A DNA stretch of 64,000 nucleotides from Paralithodes platypus. Lineage: Eukaryota; Arthropoda; Malacostraca; Decapoda; Lithodidae. Location: assembly GCA_032716605.1 (NCBI GenBank), contig CM064569.1:9923180-9987179 (forward strand), given 5' to 3'. How positions within the stretch are numbered: the first letter of the stretch is position 1; the number at the start of each line of letters is the position of its first letter. The position numbers and the translations under genes are program-made. Of this stretch, positions 31,643 through 42,615 are shown one piece after another. The notes beneath the pieces were generated by a model that made no database searches, was not told where the DNA came from, and saw only the letters and a list, made by a program, of their open reading frames with translations.

Positions 31643-32111
31643 CCCTTCTTTGGCGGCGCCCGGCTATAGCCGGGCGAGAGAATCCAGGACTAATCCGGCT
31701 TTAGTCGCATGCAATTTTGAGCAGGTAATGTGCTCTGAGAGAGAGCGGAGCGGTGGGAGGAGCGTAGGTTACCTCATGACCGCTCGCCACGGTGGCCGTG
31801 GAGCTACTGAGATGTACTCCGCCTACTCCACCCTCCCTCACTCGTTTCACACGTAATAATGTAAGGAAATTACCGTATTTTACCGATTTTGCCCTTCGGT
31901 TGCACGATCGTTGCAAGACAACTAGTGATCGTAGAAGGATGGTTCTGGTGTCATTGGAAAGCTCATTTAACGCCCTTTCAGGAATACATACTTGTATTAC
32001 GCTCTGGCTCTTGTTTATGCATGAAAACGAGCACGGAAACAAGCTCGTTTACGGTAAAACCACCCGCTGGGCGGCACAGTCAAATATACTCCACCACCCG
32101 CTCTTTGAGTG
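31643..32111. mobile_element. Probable TTAA/CCC MITE, complete copy
   Basis: TTAA at 31639-31642 and 32112-32115. The left end CCCTTCTTTGGCGG and inverted right end CACTCAAAGAGCGGG are related but not a perfect TIR. Contains the palindrome CCCGGCTATAGCCGGG near the left end. The duplication breakpoint (31879) falls in its middle. Confidence 0.45.
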
Positions 32112-32115
32112 TTAA

Positions 32116-32937
32116 GAAGACTGTGTACTTATGTGTTGAATTTCAGGAGGTGTCTTTAATCTTGTGGTTGCGCAGTGAGCCTTAAGTGTGTCTGGGTGAT
32201 GGAGATGAACTCCAATCATTTATGTTTACTGTAATTACGTGGAAACTGATATTGCAGTCAAGTCATAAGTGACTCAGTGTCAGATAGTGTTTTGGGGCGG
32301 AAATTACAGAATTACACCGTACTTGTCCATGCCTGTTTAAAGTAAAGTCAAAGGGATAATAGTGACAGTGCCATGAAAACTACAACGTATGTGGTGTTAG
32401 TAGAAAAGTTGAAGGGAAATTATCTCGCAGCGAACCGAGACACAGTGACCAACAAGTATATTTACATTAAGAAGCACCTTCCGTAAAGCAGAAACCAAAT
32501 CAATCTGGGGTAGCAGCGGAAGAAGCATACCGGCCTGGATTACGGTGTTATGACCTTCTACTGTTTGTACATGATCAGGAAACACCCTGTTATTCCACAT
32601 CTAATATCGAGGCAGTATGTACCTTTATACGCTTATTTACTATATGTTTATTCACCATGTAGATCACATGACACTCATTAAATAGATAGTAAAGGTTATT
32701 ACAATTTTTAAGAAATCGACATTCTCTCTCGACGTGGCAGTATTGGAACTAGTCCCATGGCTGATTGTACTTATCAGGGCAGATAAAACACCATATTTTA
32801 TAAATGTCGGATTATGATAATTATAAGGTTCACCAGTGTGTGTGGATTATTGACCTAATTTTTTCCTGCGACCTACTACGTATTTTGCATATATGTAATT
32901 TTGTTTCAAATAATTTACCGCAATGCATTCAAAGATA
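32116..32937. other. Spacer, nothing recognised
   Basis: No supported gene or repeat. The open frames are short and lack family resemblance. Confidence 0.45.
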
Positions 32938-33148
32938 AATATTTACCTATGGTCCCGTTAAAATATCCTCAAGTAACCTATTAAAAACTGTTCAGGGGAC
33001 TGATTAGAACATGTAGGATGTTTAATTGAAGTGCGGAAATCAGTATTTACTGAGAAATAACAGTCTTAAAATGCGCTATGGGCCACCCAGGGACCCTGCC
33101 CTCTCTTTCCCAGGTAATGTTATGTTATGTTATATTATATTATATTCG

Positions 33149-33170
33149 GGTTAGGTTAGGTTAGGTTAGG
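33149..33170 (+). repeat. Short TTAGG run
   Basis: Four TTAGG units in a row, the arthropod telomere unit, lie in the loop of the foldback element. Too short for a telomere; interstitial. Confidence 0.85.
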
Positions 33171-33339
33171 TACACGCCTACACGCGTACACTTCTACGCG
33201 TACACGCGTATGTGGCGGCGTACAGACCCTCCCGTAAAACATAGCGCATTTTAAGACTTTTATTTCTCAGTAAATACTGATTTCCGCACTTCAATTAAAC
33301 ATCCTACAAGTTCTAACCAGTCCCCTGACCAGTTCTTAA

Positions 33340-33566
33340 CCCTCTCACGTTATTGACGCAATTTTGAGCCTATTAGGGATACTTTAAAACCTTTGTTACC
33401 AACAGGGGTATTTAGAAACCTTTAGTTTAGTTACTTCAACCTCTGCAGTTGTCTTTGAGTTAGCTGTGGACAGAAAACTAATTTTGGAGAGGTAATTATA
33501 AGAGAGAGAGAACTCTATTTATTATTACTAATCTGGCAACCTCTGCGTCATAAACACGTGAAAGGG
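33340..33566. mobile_element. TTAA MITE, family shared with 60209-60474
   Basis: TTAA at 33336-33339 and 33567-33570. Ends CCCTCTCACGTTATTGACGC and, inverted, CCCTTTCACGTGTTTATGAC. Internal text GGCTCAAAAT, CCTAATAGG, ACTGCAGAGGTTG and CCTCTCCAAAATTAG (each in one or the other orientation) is shared with the copy at 60.2 kb. CCC ends and TTAA duplication suggest piggyBac-type mobilisation. Confidence 0.85.
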
Positions 33567-33612
33567 TTAATAGGTTACTTGAGGATATTTTAACGGGAAC
33601 ATGGGTAAATAT

Positions 33613-35526
33613 TGATACGACTGAGGTTTAAATATATCAGGGCTCTTATTCATTGGACTAGTAATGGCATAAATGTTACAACGGAAAGCGCTAGATCCAA
33701 CCTCTGATGTATATTCCCAGTGAACAAAGAACACAAATACTTTACAGAGTTCTATATGCAATAATAGGTTATTAAACTCTCAATAAATGTGCGTCCACTT
33801 TAGGCTTAATGTTATGTGAAAACAGCCTATTACTACCTATAACCGAAGGTGCTTGGTTATGGTATGCAAAGTAAGGTGGTAAGGGAAGTATATTACTTTA
33901 ATCAATAAATGTCAGGCACTCCTGCATGAAAGAAAGTGCACTAAAGTCCTTCAACACTAACAAGGAATCTTCTTTAATTGTTAGATGCTATAAAGATGCT
34001 CGTATCGGAAATGGAATCCAAAAAGGCAGGCAGCGGAACAATGCTCGTGCAGGCTATGCACACAAAAAGGCAGAATATATAATGCCGTCGGAGCCAAGAA
34101 TATCCTAAACACTACAACAATAATAATGATCGCCACAACAATGCAGTATTCCTCTCAACAAAAAGAGCCTAAGTCGTTTGTGTCTCAATACATCAAACTA
34201 GGCTGCGAAATGCTTGTGTAATCATAAATGGGTATGCATAAAAAATAGTACTTGGTTTAATATACTTAATATCTACTATGATTGATGAAGTCTAGCTAGA
34301 GTCAATGATACGAGATACTGGTGCGGATGGCATGCCGCATAGCCTAGTGTAAATCTCAAGTCTGTCCGTCAAATATTACGTTATAGTGAAGGGTAGCTCT
34401 CTTGAGAAACCTTAATACCGAAGTATCAAGCGTTCTCCTGGCGTACCTCAAAGAAAAACAACCGAGCTTAGAACAGTGCAGAATGGTATAGGCAAAAAGC
34501 CCTCATTCATGCATGCTCTACTCTCAATGGCACACAGACTAGAATTTACCCAATCAACTCCAGTTCTCAGGTATGTCGTGCAGCTTTTACCTAAAGCCAG
34601 CACTCATAGGAAACAATACCTTATAATATCAGACCCCTAGTCTAGCATTATCTAATCCAGCAGAACACTAATAATTATAGGAAGCGGCAATATGAAGGCC
34701 AACCAATGCTTCGTGATCAACTTATCTTAACAACTAAACATACATAGGTTATATCAGACCTTAACGCACAATACAACTGGCCAGCATGAAGCTGATTTTG
34801 CAGAGTTAACCAGAGGGGATATAGTATTAATAAAAAGGTGGTGAAAGATATGGAAAAAGAGAGAGGTAGGGAGAGGAAAAGATTCTCAGGTGCAGAGCGG
34901 GGAACAGGTATCAAGGGATAATATTTTTTTTTTTAAAAAGACCTCCGTCTACGTATTGTGAAAAACCACTTATCCTCCGGCAAATTGTGGGGTTGAGTGA
35001 GTGAAGGGAGGGACAATGAATGAAGGAGGATAAGAGGGATGCGTTCTAGAAACCAGATCTGAGGGAGAAAGTGGCGAGGGAGCTGTATATATACTCACAC
35101 TAGCTCGAGCCGCGTGGGAAAAAAGCGGTGACAAGTCCTCTAACCACTACCAAATTAGCTAGCAAAACATTACGTCACCAAGCATGGTAAAGAACTCCCT
35201 CAACCAATCCCCACGAGGCCAGCCAACTATGACATCATCGAGTATAGCAAAACACTACGCGCCCCCTCTCACTCTGTTCTACTCTCTCTCTCTCTCTGAT
35301 CCTACCATTACTAGTTAAGGATAAAACATATACTTTATAATTAAATATATGAAGCCTTGACATGGGTGAAAACAAAGAGCCTTTCTGGACTGCCCATGAC
35401 ACGAGCTTTCATATGAAATAAAGCACACAACAATACACAAACTGTAGCCACATCCACTGTCCTGGCGATCCTAGCGAGTCACTGTAGGACAAGCCATGCG
35501 GTTCTAACGGAGTGGTTAACGTCACA
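33613..35526 (-). repeat. LTR 1 (3' LTR of element 1)
   Basis: In coding orientation the LTR runs TGTGACGTTAACC to CGTATCA (CGTAACA in the other copies), so it has TG...CA ends. Length 1.9 kb including a 106-base insertion. A TATA-like GTATATATAC lies at 35085-35094, about 430 bases into the LTR, a plausible core promoter. CCTGGCGATCCTAGCGAGTC lies about 50 bases inside the 5' end. Confidence 0.85.
34922..35027 (-). mobile_element. Short retroposon insertion in LTR 1
   Basis: Absent from LTR 2 and LTR 3. Bounded by GGATAA at 34916-34921 and 35028-35033 (target duplication). On the minus strand it ends in a run of ten A, so it is a 5'-truncated SINE or similar. Confidence 0.8.
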
Positions 35527-35546
35527 CCCCCCCCCAAGATTTTTCT
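35527..35546 (-). promoter_or_regulatory. Polypurine tract, element 1
   Basis: On the minus strand a purine-rich AAATCTTGGGGGGGGG directly precedes the 3' LTR, the expected position of the plus-strand primer. Confidence 0.7.
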
Positions 35547-36004
35547 CAGAGGCCCAAGGCTCACAAAAATCTGATGGTTAGAACCCATGTTATATCTCTA
35601 CTTCCCATCACCCAGCGGCAGTAAAATATCTGGCACAGTTCCTCAACAAAACATTTTACAAAATTATAACCCTCCCCAACACAATAGGTTAAATTATAAT
35701 TTGTAGTTATGCTCCTCAAGAGCGAGCTTCTCTAGCCCAGCATTCTGAGAGGAGTGCAACTCAGAATTACTGCTATAACATACTGAAAAAATTCAACTAT
35801 CAAAGAAAGAGTTTTTTATTTGATTTTTATGTTTTTAATTTGTTTATTTCGGCTGCACTATAGGGGCAAGCCTAGTTTTTTCTTCTATACCAAACGCTCA
35901 ACTCCTGCTTTACGACCCAATACGCTGGGCTACAACCGCGAGCTAACAAGCACCAAGCGCAAAATACTATTCAAACTAAAGCAGGAGGCTACCCGTGTGT
36001 CAAT
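35547..36004 (-). other. 3' untranslated part of element 1
   Basis: Between the RNase H stop and the polypurine tract; no integrase or env coding sequence is present here, unlike canonical Ty3-type elements. Confidence 0.6.
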
Positions 36005-37990
36005 CTACCCAGGATCATATACCCTTGAAAGACCATCTGCAACCACGTTGTCACAACTGGCAATATGGCGTATGTCCAGGTTATATACCAGTAACCTTAG
36101 TGACCACCTGGTCAGCCTCATATTCCGATTGTGAAACTGGTCCAAGAACTTGAGAGGGTGATGATCTGTGTAAACTACAACGACCGGATCATAGGCTGGA
36201 ACATAGACCTCGAAATGCCCCAGCGCAAGCACAACCGCCAGCAGCTCCTCCTCGACAACAGAGCAGCCCCCCTGGGCCGAATTGTACTTCTCCGAGCAGA
36301 AACTAACAGGATGCTCCAGCCCATCATCGTCCTTTTCCACAAGGACGGCACCAGCCCCCACACCACTAGCCTCCGTTGCTAGTTGGAAAGGTAGGCTAAA
36401 GTCAGGGGCCCTGAGGATCGGGTGAGTGCACAACAGGTGTTTTACTTCTCTAAACACCTTCTCACACTCAGGCGCCCATTTGAACTTCTTATCCTTCCAG
36501 TTATCCTCCACCTGAGCTTGACTGTCCCGTTCTCCTTCTCCACCTTGACTGCTAAACGTCATCACAGGCACAGTGAGAGGCTCAGGGGGGTGCCTCCCAT
36601 ACTCCTTCACAAGATTAACATGACATAACTGATTGCACTTCCGTCTGTCTGGAGTGGCTACCAAGTAATCCAGGTCTGATAGCTCCTCCACCACCCTATA
36701 AGGACCAGCGTACTTCGCGGATAAGGGGTGACCTACAAGGGGCAGTAGAATCAACACCTCCTGACCCAAGTGCAACTCCCTGAGTTCAACCTTGAGGTCG
36801 TACCTGTCCTTCCTGAGGGCCTGAGAGCTAGTCAAATTACGGCCAGCCAACTCCAGACTGCGCAACATCCGTTCTCGACTGTCGAGGACACACTTAAGCA
36901 TAGAACAAGGTTTTTCTGCACCCTCCCATACTTCTTCAACCATATGGAGAAGCCCTCTGACACGGTGTCCAAAGACGAGCTCATCAGGGCTGAATCCCAA
37001 ACCTTCCCCAGGTACCTCCCGCACAGCAAACAAAACACATGGCAGGCCAAGATCCCAATCCTTCCCACTCTCAAAGCAACAACAACGAAGCACAGATTTT
37101 AAGGCTGAGTGCCATCGCTCTAATACACCCTGGCTCTCCGGATGATACGCAGATGACACAACCCCAACAATCCCATGCTGCGGCATTGCTTGAACAAAGA
37201 GGCTAGAAGTGAAGTTGGGTCCCTGGACTGACTGAATCCCCTGCGGGTAACCATACCGGGAAACATACACTAGCAAGTTTCGGATCACCGTCTTCGCCGA
37301 CCCATTTCTCATAGGGTACGCGTCAGGGTACCTTGTTGCTACATCTCCCGACTGTGCATCACTGTCCTCCTTCAACTCTTTCGTCTTTTTAAGCCCATCC
37401 TCTGCCTTTTCAGGAACAGTTACTGGGTCTTCTCCAGACTCGAAATGTGGTCCTAATAATGAGTCCCCGAGAAGGTCCGTTGATACTAAACTCTCAACCG
37501 CATCAACTTTCAACCCCTTCTCGGTACCCTTCCTCCGCTGATCTAAAGATTGTTGACCAGAATGTGACTCCCTGGATGCAGGATCTCCGGTGACAACACA
37601 CGCCATAGGCTGCACCGGACACTTCTCAACCCACTCCTGCTCCTCCCTACTCACGTCGGCCGGCTTCTCGGCAACGACCAAGGGTGGAGCCTCAGAAGTA
37701 GGTCCCGCAAAGTCGTTGCCGAGAAGGAGGTCGACGCCCCCAACAGGTAACTTCTCCACAATTCCTACATCCAGGTCCCGAGTCACACCATCAACTTCCA
37801 TCTTCATTCTTACAAGCGGGTATGACCTTGTTTCATTAACTCCCTGAACCACAACCACCCACGCCGTATTTACAGGTTTACCAGTGAAATTTCTCAACAG
37901 TGTTTGCGATGCCCCAGTGTCACGCAAAATTCTCACCTCATGTCTTCTACACCACACAACCGAGTCCCCTGTGGTCACTAAAGGCATCAC
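36005..37990 (-). CDS. Element 1 pol: protease, integrase C-terminal half, RT tail and RNase H
   Basis: A single 661-codon frame. Residues 1-110 are a retropepsin: LRDTGASQTLL (catalytic DTG) and LLLGNDFAG. About 110 charged residues follow. Residues 225-470 are an integrase beginning after the first catalytic Asp (ATRYPDAYPMRN). The second Asp position reads IQSVQG instead of IQSDQG, the Glu is kept in HPESQG, and a GPY-type C-terminus AKYAGPYRVVEEL follows. Residues 500-655 are the RT tail (KFKWAPECEKVF) and RNase H (AVLVEKDDDG, VVYTDHHPLKFL, NVVADGLSRV). The RT polymerase core is absent. The stop follows RNase H. It cannot transpose alone, because integrase and RT are both deficient. Confidence 0.85.
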   Translation of the reverse strand: MMPLVTTGDSVVWCRRHEVRILRDTGASQTLLRNFTGKPVNTAWVVVVQGVNETRSYPLVRMKMEVDGVTRDLDVGIVEKLPVGGVDLLLGNDFAGPTSEAPPLVVAEKPADVSREEQEWVEKCPVQPMACVVTGDPASRESHSGQQSLDQRRKGTEKGLKVDAVESLVSTDLLGDSLLGPHFESGEDPVTVPEKAEDGLKKTKELKEDSDAQSGDVATRYPDAYPMRNGSAKTVIRNLLVYVSRYGYPQGIQSVQGPNFTSSLFVQAMPQHGIVGVVSSAYHPESQGVLERWHSALKSVLRCCCFESGKDWDLGLPCVLFAVREVPGEGLGFSPDELVFGHRVRGLLHMVEEVWEGAEKPCSMLKCVLDSRERMLRSLELAGRNLTSSQALRKDRYDLKVELRELHLGQEVLILLPLVGHPLSAKYAGPYRVVEELSDLDYLVATPDRRKCNQLCHVNLVKEYGRHPPEPLTVPVMTFSSQGGEGERDSQAQVEDNWKDKKFKWAPECEKVFREVKHLLCTHPILRAPDFSLPFQLATEASGVGAGAVLVEKDDDGLEHPVSFCSEKYNSAQGGCSVVEEELLAVVLALGHFEVYVPAYDPVVVVYTDHHPLKFLDQFHNRNMRLTRWSLRLLVYNLDIRHIASCDNVVADGLSRVYDPG

Positions 37991-39562
37991 GGACAGGGAA
38001 TAAGCCTTCCGGATCCTTCTGCACTGGCAGTGTATTTACCTCGGAAGAAATGCCTCTAACAAACTCCGATGTCCTCTTGAACACTCCAATGCCGTGAGCA
38101 AAAGACACGGCTGCCGGAGGAGGTCGACTAGGGCACTCATTTGCCTTATGACCCTCCTGGTGGCAACTAAAACACATAAATTTCGGTTTCGGCTTATACT
38201 GTGATGTAAAAGGCCCCTGACTTTTCACATACGGTGTGGTGTAAGGTTTGGATTCAGTTTTAGTTTCATGGCTCTTCTGTTTAAATGTGTCATTGCTACG
38301 GGGAGGGGAAGTATAACGGTCCTTAGCACTTACATCGTACTTCTGTGAGGATCCGCAACCCCGAATCAACGACAGCCGTCGATCAGCCATTTCTGCTGCT
38401 TCGACTAGAGTTCTTGGGTTTTTCTCCTTCAAGTTCAAAGTTAGATCACCGCCCGTGCTCTTAAAGAACTGCTCCAACATCATTAACTGCTTAATTTCAT
38501 CAAATGTTGTGACCTTCTCAGATCGGAGCCAGTTCCCCATAGCATCGGACAAATCCCGGGCGTGTTCCAAAAAGGTGCTATCTCTTCCCTTAGTTACACC
38601 CCGGAACTTCAAACGGTACGTTTCTGGTTGCAGTTCGTAAGCCCTCAGGACAGCCTCCTTGAGATCCTCATACACAATACATGACTCCAAAGGTAACGCA
38701 TCGTAGGCTTTAAGACCCTTGCCTATTAATCTAGAGGATACAAGTGCTGCCCATTTATTCTCTGGCCATTGATGTTCCTGGCACTTCTTCTCAAAGCGTG
38801 CAAAAAATTCTGTTACACCACTCTCATCAAACACCGGAACCAGTTTCAATAAGTGCGAGAGAGACTGCTCATGAATACGGTTACCAGCCCCAAGTCGCTG
38901 TCCCGTTGCCTCTACCCGCGACTTCTCTACGTCCCTGTCGGCACAGTACCTAGTCGACTCTAAATCAGCTTGGATTTTTGCTAGCTCTATGTGCTGGTGA
39001 CTTTTCTCTCTTCTATCTTGGCTAATTCTAATTGCTGCTGAAGCTCACCTGCCCTGATAGCCTTTCTCTCTTCGATCTTAGCTAATTCGAGCTGAAGCAA
39101 TAATTCTGGAGTTAACCCTTGAGGAGGTGAAGGTGCTACAATGTTTGAAATTACCGGTGGTCCCCCCAGGGGCAACCCACCCTGTCAGTCACCACCCAAC
39201 TGTGGAAGCGTACTTGGGGTCGGCAAACTACTGGGATGGCTGGGAGTCGAGTGTAGGGGAAGCATGGCCGAAGGGCTCTGAGCACTCAACCCATCTCGCT
39301 CACCAGTCACCCTGCCCAGTACACACGTTATCAAGTTATCCCTGGTCATGCTGCTAGTAACCGCATGACCGATAGCTGTGGCCAGGCATTGAAGACCGTA
39401 CCGATCCATACCTTCCAACCGCACGGCAGTAACAGACCATTGCAAAAACATCCTAGCATCCTCCTCACAGTTCACCTGATTAACCATATCATCATACTGC
39501 TGTTCCTCAGTTTTGACATTACGTACTGTGTCTCCATTCTCCTCTGATCCGGTATAAGACAT
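37947..39562 (-). pseudogene. Element 1 gag with SCAN-like and CCHC regions
   Basis: Start chosen at 39562 (MSYTGSEENGDTV). The N-terminal part ends in a TGA at 39185 where element 2 has Trp. Next comes a coiled-coil-like stretch with repeated ELAKIEERK. A one-base loss near 39003 shifts the frame. From about 38975 the frame is open: a SCAN-like capsid segment (FDESGVTEFFARFEKKCQEH), a basic linker, and the knuckle CFSCHQEGHKANEC (C-x2-C-x4-H-x4-C) near 38150. An eight-base loss near 37945 separates it from pol. In element 2 the CCHC and protease are in one frame, so the ancestor had a gag-pol fusion. Confidence 0.8.
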
Positions 39563-39769
39563 GATGCTCACAAAAATTTCCCACCTCAATATTCAGAAAA
39601 GAAGCACCCCAAACTCTTATACCTCAATATACACACAAAAATTCTCGGAAATACTCAAGGGCTATACTATGTTGCAAAACAAAATTATTCTTGCTGATCC
39701 CCGCAAAATATTCCCCAAAACAACAAATGTTCCCTGCTAATAAATGTAGGTTCACCAAATCCTAGGTAA

Positions 39770-39777
39770 GGTCACCA
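39770..39777 (-). promoter_or_regulatory. Candidate primer binding site, element 1
   Basis: Two bases after the LTR end, the coding strand reads TGGTGACC (TGGCGACC in element 2 at 46774-46781), starting with the TGG complementary to a tRNA CCA end. The tRNA species is not certain. Confidence 0.5.
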
Positions 39778-39779
39778 TT

Positions 39780-41587
39780 TGTTACGACTGAGGTTTAAAT
39801 ATATCAGCTCTTATTCATTGGACTAGTAATGGCATAAATGCTACAACGGAAAGCGCTAGATCCAACCTCTGATGTATATTCCCAGTGAACAAAGAACACA
39901 AATACTCTACAGAGTTCTATATGCAATAATAGGTTATTAAACTCTCAATAAATGTGCGTCTACTCTAGCCTTAATGTTAGGTGAAAACAGCCTATTACTA
40001 CCTATAACCGAAGGTGGTTGGTTATGGTATGCAAAGTAAGGTGGTAAGGGAAGTTACAGTTTACGTTACTTTAATCAATAAATGTCAGGCACTCCTGCAT
40101 GAAAGAAAGTGCACTAAAGTCCTTCAACACTAACAAGGAATCTTCTTTAAATGTTAGATGCTATAAAGATGCTCGTATCGGAAATGGAACCCAAAAAGGC
40201 AGGCAGCGGAACAATGCTCGTGCAGGCTATGCACACAAAGAGGCAGAATATATAATGCCGTCGGAGCCAAGAATATCCTAAACACTACAACAATAATAAA
40301 GATCGCCACAACAATGCAGTATTCCTCTCAACAAAAAGAGCCTAAGTCGTTTGTGTCTCGATACATCAAACTAGGCTGCGAAATGCTTGTGTAATCATAA
40401 ATGGATATGCATAAAAAAGAGTACTTGGTTTAATATACTTAATGTCTACTATGATTGATGAAGTCTAGCTAGAGTCAATGATACGAGATACTGGTGCGCA
40501 TGGCATTCCGCATAGCCTAGTGTAAATCTCAAGTCTGTGCGTCAAATATTACGTTATAGTGAAGGGTAGCTCTCTTGAGAAACCTTAATACCGAAGTATC
40601 AAGCGTTCTCCTGGTGTACCTCAAAGAAAAACAACCGAGCTTAGAACAGTGCAGAATGGTATAGGCAAAAAGCCCTCATTCGTGCATCCTCTACTCTCAA
40701 TGGCACACAGACTAGAATTTACCCAATCAACTCCAGTTCTCAGGTATGTCGTGCAGCTTTTACCTAAAGCCAGCACTCATAGGAAACAATACCTTATAAT
40801 ATCAGACCCCTAGTCTAGTATTATCTAATCCAGCAGAACACTAATAATTATAGGAAGCGGCAATATGAAGGCCAACCAATGCTTCGTGATCAACTTATCT
40901 TAACAACTAAACATACATAGGTTATATCAGACCTTAACGCACAATACAACTGGCCAGCATGAAGCTGATTTTGCAGAGTTAACCAGAGGGGATATAGTAT
41001 TAATAAAAAGGTGGTGAAAGATATGGAAAAAGAGAGAGGTAGGGAGAGGAAAAGATTCTCAGGTCTAGAGCGGGGAACAGGTATCAAGGGATAAGAGGGA
41101 TGCGTTCTAGAAACCAGATCTGAGGGAGAAAGTGGCGAGGGAGCTGTATATATACTCGCACTAGCTCGAGCCGCGTGGGAAAAAAGCGGTAACAAGTCCT
41201 CTAACCACTACCAAAGTAGCTAGCAAAACATTACGTCACCAAGCATGGTAAAGAACTCCCTCAACCAATCCCCATGAGGCCAGCCAGCTATGACGTCATC
41301 GAGTATAGCAAAACACTACGCGCCCCCTCTCACTCTGTTCTACTCTCTCTCTCTCTCTGATCCTATCATTACTAGTTAAGGATAAAACATATACTTTACA
41401 ATTAAATATATAAAGCCTTGACATGGGTGAAAACAAAGAGCCTTTCTGGACTGCCCATGACACGAGCTTTCATATGAAATAAAGCACACAACAATACACA
41501 AACTGTAGCCACATCCACTGTCCTGGCGATCCTAGCGAGTCACTGTAGGACAAGCCATGCGGTTCTAACGGAGTGGTTAACGTCACA
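39780..41587 (-). repeat. LTR 2 (shared between elements 1 and 2)
   Basis: 1,808 bases, TGTGACG to CGTAACA in coding orientation. Acts by position as the 5' LTR of element 1 and the 3' LTR of element 2. TATA-like GTATATATAC at 41146-41155. Lacks the SINE found in LTR 1. Confidence 0.9.
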
Positions 41588-42061
41588 CCCCCGCCAAGAT
41601 TTTTCTCAGAGGCCCAAGGCTCCCAAAAATCTGATGGTTAGAACCCATGCTATATCTCTACTTCCCATCACCCAGCGGCAGTAAAATATCTGGCACAGTT
41701 CCTCAACAAAACATTTTACAAAATTATAACCCTCCCCAACAAAATAGGTTAAATTATATGTAGTTATGCTCCTCAAGAGCGAGCTTCTCTAGCCCAGCAT
41801 TCTGAGAGGAGTGCAACTCAGAATTACTGCTATAACATACTGAAAAAATTCAACTATCAAAGAAAGAGTTTTTTATTTGATTTTCATGGTTTTAATTTGT
41901 TTATTTCGGCTGCACTATAGGGGCACGCCTACCTTTTTCTTCTATCCCAAACGCTCAACTCCTGCTTTACGACCCAATACGCTGGGCTACAACCGCGAGC
42001 CAACAAGCACCAAGCGCAAAATACTATTCAAACTAAAGCAGGAGGCTACCTGTGTGTCAAT

Positions 42062-42600
42062 CTACCCAGGATCATATACCCTTGAAAGACCATCTGCAAC
42101 CACGTTGTCACAACCGGCAATATAGCGTATGTCCAGGTTATATACCAGTAACCTTAGTGACCACCTGGTCAGCCTCATATTCCGATTGTGAAACTGGTCC
42201 AAGAACTTGAGAGGGTGATGATCTGTGTAAACTACAACGACCGGACCATAGGCTGGAACATAGACCTCAAAATGCCCCAGCGCAAGCACAACCGCCAGCA
42301 GCTCCTCCTCGACAACAGAGCAGCTCCCCTGGGCCGAATTGTACTTCTCCGAGCAGAAACTAACAGGATGCTCCAGCCCATCATCGTCCTTTTCCACAAG
42401 GACGGCACCAGCCCCCACACCACTAGCCTCCGTTGCTAGTTGGAAAGGTAGGCTAAAGTCAGGGGCCCTGAGGATCGGGTGAGTGCACAACAGGTGTTTT
42501 ACTTCTCTAAACACCTCACACTCAGGCGCCCATTTGAACTTCTAATCCTTCCAGTTAACCTCCACCTGAGCTTGACTGTCCCGTTCTCCTTCTCCACCTT
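42062..42600 (-). pseudogene. Element 2 pol: RT tail and RNase H
   Basis: From 42514 the frame is open for 150 codons: VFREVKHLLCTHPIL, GAGAVLVEKDDDG, VVEEELLAVVLAL, VVYTDHHPLKFL, NVVADGLSRV, stop. Two frameshifts (a two- or three-base loss near 42517 and an altered KFKW region near 42543) separate it from the integrase. It again ends directly after RNase H, so the domain order equals that in element 1. Confidence 0.8.
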
Positions 42601-42615
42601 GACTGCTAAACGTCA

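Larger units (their letters stand above)
24430..31879 (+). repeat. Tandem duplication, unit B
   Basis: Starts at AAATTGAAAAATCCAAGATG, matching 16945. It ends at ACCGTATT (31879), after which the sequence goes on into unique DNA (TTACCG) instead of returning to unit start. The joint ACCGTATTGAAATTG shows at most one or two bases of microhomology. About 35 bases shorter than unit A because of scattered indels. Confidence 0.9.
32938..33612. mobile_element. Long foldback element with a MITE in its right arm
   Basis: The left arm 32938-33079 (AATATTTACCTATGGTCCCG, then CAGGGGACTGATTAGAAC, GAAATCAGTATTTACTGAG and AAAATGCGCTATG) is mirrored by 33236-33335 plus 33567-33612. The arms are about 145 bases once the MITE at 33340-33566 is left out. 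The loop carries TTAGG repeats and CG-rich ACGCGTAC words. The LTR of the next element begins exactly where the right arm ends. Confidence 0.75.

Noticed and set aside
33149..33170. Telomere end
   Set aside because: Only four TTAGG units, flanked by unique and repeat DNA on both sides.
33926..34108. 60-codon frame conserved in all three LTRs
   Set aside because: Its conservation is explained by LTR identity; it is antisense to the element and has no motif.
36131..36628. Plus-strand open frames opposite the LTR-element pol
   Set aside because: They are mirror readings of the RNase H coding strand, which has clear catalytic motifs on the minus strand.
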